A DNA stretch of 64,000 nucleotides from UBA3263 sp964586765 (GTDB taxonomy: Bacteria; Bacteroidota; Bacteroidia; Bacteroidales; Muribaculaceae), in contig CAZPHN010000001.1 in NCBI GenBank assembly GCA_964586765.1, positions 62,001 through 126,000 on the forward strand. The letters run 5' to 3'. The notes below the pieces were generated by a model. The model did no database searches, had not been told where the DNA came from, and was given only the letters and a program-made list of their open reading frames with translations. Of the stretch, positions 61,433 to 64,000 are shown one piece after another. Position 1 is the stretch's first letter. Each line of letters opens with the position of its first letter. Made by a program: the position numbers and the translations under genes.

Positions 61433-62187
61433 TGTTCCTCCTGTTTGGAGTATTTGGCATAGGCCGCGGCCATCCGTCGGTCGTAGCCACGACGCGCATA
61501 ACCGGGACCATTATATCGGAGTGCAAACTTGGACCATTCCCTATTTCTAAGATATCCGACAAGATTTCGAGATTCAAGAAAGGATGCAAAAAGTTCCAGT
61601 TGCTCTCGCTCGGAATATGACACTCTATGAACGAATTCCCTGACGGAGCCACATCCACATAATTTCCAGTTAAAACCTCCTATCTGGAACATACCCCAGA
61701 AGGTACTCTCCAAAGCACAAACCGTGTCGATTGACATGGCGGAATTGAGGCGTGCATACTGGGCAGCCTGACGCGTGCCGTATTTCTTTATATTTAATGG
61801 TGCGAAAACGACAGGATGGGATGCCTTATATTTATCGAGGTTGATGTTATGACGACGGGCAGCCTGACGAAACATTGTCAGGTCAAAATTAATAAGGGGG
61901 GTACTGTCTGGATTAAACCCCTTGTTTTTAACCCCGGCCTCAATATCAACAACCGCACGTATACATGCCACCGAAACGCCTAACTCTTCAGCAACATCAT
62001 CATAATCTGCCATGGTAAGGCAGCTATATCGAAGAGAATCTTCCCGATGATAGTTTTCTGTATTTAGGGTATCGGTGTCGGAGATTTTATTTGAATTGTA
62101 AATGATGGCAGACGTCAAAACGGCAACAAGAGCCGGAACTCCCAAAATAAGGGAGTTCCGGAACCAGTGTCGTAGGGATTGCCTCAT
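61423..62187 (-). CDS. N-acetylmuramidase-like exported protein
   Basis: A 254-residue protein with an N-terminal membrane helix or signal (about 10-28, LILGVPALVAVLTSAIIY) and a C-terminal domain resembling the N-acetylmuramidase (DUF3380) family of phage endolysins. Supporting parts are VSVACIRAVVDIEAG (candidate catalytic Glu), LESTFWGMFQIGGFNWKLCG and LRYNGPGYARRGYDRRMAAAY. It may trim or remodel cell wall. It overlaps pepD by 1 nt and the RluA-family gene by 10 nt. Gene neighbours are housekeeping, so a prophage origin is not indicated. Confidence 0.8.
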   Translation of the reverse strand: MRQSLRHWFRNSLILGVPALVAVLTSAIIYNSNKISDTDTLNTENYHREDSLRYSCLTMADYDDVAEELGVSVACIRAVVDIEAGVKNKGFNPDSTPLINFDLTMFRQAARRHNINLDKYKASHPVVFAPLNIKKYGTRQAAQYARLNSAMSIDTVCALESTFWGMFQIGGFNWKLCGCGSVREFVHRVSYSEREQLELFASFLESRNLVGYLRNREWSKFALRYNGPGYARRGYDRRMAAAYAKYSKQEEQCK

Positions 62188-63644
62188 TACTTGTCGAGTT
62201 TAGATACTTTTTCCAGAATCAACACAAGCTGTTTCCAGAATTTCTCTACGGCAGGAATGTGCATCTTTTCCGAGGGTGAGTGTACACCACGAAGGGTCGG
62301 ACCAAAAGACGCCATGTCAAGATGAGGATACTTTTCAAGGAAGAGACCACACTCAAGTCCTGCATGAATTGCCTTGATGGCGGGTTTAACGCCGAAAAGT
62401 TCTTCGTATGCGTCTGAACATATGTGGAGAATACGGCTGTTCATGTTTGGCTGCCATCCGGGATAGCCATCGCCATGTTCGACAACAGCACCGGCTAACT
62501 GGAAGTGTGCCTCTACCTGATGTGCAATATCCCACTTGCGTGATTCAACGGATGAACGCTGTGAGGTAGTGACAACAATCTTATTGTCGCCGGGCATCTT
62601 AACAGAAGCAAGGTTGGTGGAAGTCTCAACAAGACCTTCAAGCTCGCGACTCATTGAAATAACGCCATGAGGAGCCGAGTAAATACTACGGATAACAGCG
62701 AGAGTGGTATCGGCATCAATGCAGGTTTCAGGAGTCTCGACACTTTCAATGTCAAGTTTCATTGTGGTCTCCAGTCCGGCATACTCATTAGCAATAACGG
62801 CTACATATTCATTGAAATCAGCCATCATCTTGTGCTTGCTCTCGGGATGAACACCGAAAACAGCATGTGCGGCACGCGGAATGGCGTTACGCAGGTTACC
62901 GCCATCAATTTCTACAAGAGAAATTTCATGGGACTGTGACTGCTTCCAGAGGAAACGGGCAAGCACCTTATTGGCATTCGCATGTCCAAGATGGATATCA
63001 CCGCCGCTATGACCGCCAAGACCATTGCTTACGCTAACCTTAAAGTAGCAGAAATCGGCAGGCGCAAGACTCTTGTGGTAGTTGAACGTACAAACCGTAT
63101 CAACGCCACCGGCGCAACCTACAAAGACTTCGCCGTCATCTTCCGAGTCAAGGTTAAGCAGGATGCTGCCGTTAAGCATACCTTCACCAAGATTGTTAGC
63201 ACCGGTAAGCCCCGTCTCTTCATCAACTGTAAACAGGGCTTCAACGGGACCGGTCACGATATCCTTGTCAACCATTACTGCAAGAGCGGCTGCCATTCCG
63301 ATACCATTGTCGGCACCGAGGGTGGTACCGTCTGCATGAACCCATTCTCCGTCAACGATAGTTGTGATAGGGTTATTTTCAAAATCAAAAGGATGGTTGC
63401 TTTCGCATACCATATCCATATGTCCCTGAAGAATTACAACCGGAGCATTTTCACATCCTGCAGAAGCAGGACGAGTCATTACTACATTACCGATAGCGTC
63501 AGTTTTAACTGCAATATTGTGCTTGGCAGCAAAATCAAGCAGGAACTGACGGATTTTTTCTTCTTTCTTTGAAGGACGGGGCACCTTTGTAATCTCATCG
63601 AAGATTTCCCAAATTAATGCCGGTTTGAGGTCACGAATTGTCAT
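62187..63644 (-). CDS. pepD: Aminoacyl-histidine dipeptidase (PepD, M20 family)
   Basis: A 485-residue cytosolic zinc dipeptidase (carnosinase-like). Metal and catalytic regions are VILQGHMDMVCESN (His, Asp), HADGTTLGADNGIGMAAALAV (bridging Asp), FTVDEETGLTGANN (general-base Glu and Glu ligand) and the C-terminal IKAIHAGLECGLF. NGLGGHSGGDIHLGHANANK is the dimerisation-domain mark. Length is typical of PepD. It is the first gene of its operon. It could act on peptides brought in by the POT and OPT transporters. Confidence 0.95.
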   Translation of the reverse strand: MTIRDLKPALIWEIFDEITKVPRPSKKEEKIRQFLLDFAAKHNIAVKTDAIGNVVMTRPASAGCENAPVVILQGHMDMVCESNHPFDFENNPITTIVDGEWVHADGTTLGADNGIGMAAALAVMVDKDIVTGPVEALFTVDEETGLTGANNLGEGMLNGSILLNLDSEDDGEVFVGCAGGVDTVCTFNYHKSLAPADFCYFKVSVSNGLGGHSGGDIHLGHANANKVLARFLWKQSQSHEISLVEIDGGNLRNAIPRAAHAVFGVHPESKHKMMADFNEYVAVIANEYAGLETTMKLDIESVETPETCIDADTTLAVIRSIYSAPHGVISMSRELEGLVETSTNLASVKMPGDNKIVVTTSQRSSVESRKWDIAHQVEAHFQLAGAVVEHGDGYPGWQPNMNSRILHICSDAYEELFGVKPAIKAIHAGLECGLFLEKYPHLDMASFGPTLRGVHSPSEKMHIPAVEKFWKQLVLILEKVSKLDK

Positions 63645-63696
63645 ATGAAACGTAAAAAAATGATTATGAGTGTTAAAATATTTTTAAATTCACCCA

Positions 63697-63729
63697 CTAA
63701 GTTACAAAAAGTTTTTGGATTATGCCAAA
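63697..63729 (-). promoter_or_regulatory. Candidate promoter of pepD
   Basis: On the minus strand TTTG (63726-63729) lies 21 bp before TAACTTAG (63697-63704), one mismatch from TAnnTTTG. The leader would be about 45 nt. Confidence 0.5.
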
Positions 63730-63746
63730 AGTTCAAGAAACTTTCT

Positions 63747-63754
63747 TACTTTTG
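63747..63754 (+). promoter_or_regulatory. -7 promoter element of the OmpH-like gene
   Basis: TACTTTTG fits TAnnTTTG, about 40 nt before ATG 63796. No TTTG is found at the expected spacing. Confidence 0.5.
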
Positions 63755-63795
63755 CACCGTAAAAACAAACGAAAATACCAAATTCTTTTCAATTA

Positions 63796-64000
63796 ATGAA
63801 AAAAATCGCTATCCGCGTATCTGCCGCACTCGTTGCACTCAGCGCAATTATGGTTTCCTGTGATAAGAAGGAAACAGCCTCTACCGCGACCAACAACCAG
63901 AAGTCAATTGCTTCCGAGAATGCAACAGACTCAACCGGCGTCCGTCCTTCGGTGCTCGCCGCTTATATCCGTTATGTAGATACTCAGCGGATTCTTTCAG
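63796..64000 (+). CDS. OmpH/Skp-like lipoprotein (partial, 3' end outside window)
   Basis: The first 68 residues of an exported lipoprotein. MKKIAIRVSAALVALSAIMVSCDKKE is a lipoprotein signal with the modified Cys after MVS. A low-complexity Thr/Ser/Asn linker follows, then AAYIRYVDTQRILS, which matches the start of the OmpH/Skp periplasmic chaperone domain (VDxxRIL). The remaining coiled-coil tentacle part is beyond the window, so the family call is moderate. Confidence 0.7.
   Translation, partial: MKKIAIRVSAALVALSAIMVSCDKKETASTATNNQKSIASENATDSTGVRPSVLAAYIRYVDTQRILS

Noticed and set aside
61423..62187. Prophage remnant, because of the endolysin-like muramidase domain
   Set aside because: The gene overlaps housekeeping genes on both sides (pepD and an RluA-family gene) and no phage structural or integrase gene is near.

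Overview
The window looks like chromosomal DNA of a Bacteroidales bacterium, most likely a Muribaculaceae-type gut commensal. The grounds are: many promoters with a -7 element of the form TAnnTTTG, often with TTTG 18-21 bp upstream, as described for the Bacteroides primary sigma factor; weak or absent Shine-Dalgarno sequences; an RprX/RprY-like two-component pair; large secreted proteins ending in type IX-style C-terminal modules (YDIQGR / YDLSGRR ... KGIYI); a DUF4924-type protein; and a 29-residue very basic protein typical of the phylum. Identification at family level is inference. No transposase, integrase, CRISPR array, rRNA or tRNA gene was seen.

Layout. 1-1027: end of an AspT/YidE-type transporter (minus). 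1337-4039: nrdDG, anaerobic deoxyribonucleotide synthesis. 4183-6445: rprXY-like sensor and regulator, preceded by an array of GTTAAAT sites. 6533-17095 (minus): three large secreted-protein genes in one apparent operon, the last a GH2 beta-galactosidase-like enzyme. 17236-20249: a CvfB-like RNA-binding protein and transketolase. 20261-20606: a promoter and a long nested structured RNA resembling 6S RNA in layout. 20672-22421: an AT-rich secreted protein and a small amphipathic protein. 22498-26632 (minus): serC-serA-gdhA-tatD, serine synthesis and ammonium assimilation. 26750-31957: glutaminyl cyclase-like enzyme, SufE, and two peptide transporters (POT, OPT), followed by a MATE exporter to 33224. 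33160-37878 (minus): TolC-HlyD-permease-permease export operon with no ATPase gene. 38012-41324: rsgA, an HU gene, a 29-residue basic protein, and an RNase E/G gene. 41455-42987: secreted CotH-family protein. 43132-43746: rplU-rpmA. 43824-49882 (minus): thiD, a ThiE-like gene, a DUF4924-type gene, a lytic transglycosylase, uvrA and a YjbR-like gene, tightly overlapped. 50048-57175: HU gene, aspartokinase, sppA, lpxK, purine nucleoside phosphorylase, thiL and an NlpC/P60 protein. 57257-63644 (minus): clpC-type ATPase, then fmt, an RluA-family enzyme, an N-acetylmuramidase-like protein and pepD. 63796-64000: start of an OmpH/Skp-like lipoprotein.

Most of the window is core metabolism and housekeeping. 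The less ordinary parts are the structured RNA after transketolase, the secreted operon, three genes whose start codon falls at the predicted transcription start (probable leaderless mRNAs: the cyclase, rsgA, thiD), operator-like repeats before rprX and an HU gene, and a SerA with altered cofactor and catalytic motifs. Convergent gene pairs are separated by strong bidirectional terminators. All function calls rest on reading motifs by eye; no database search was run.
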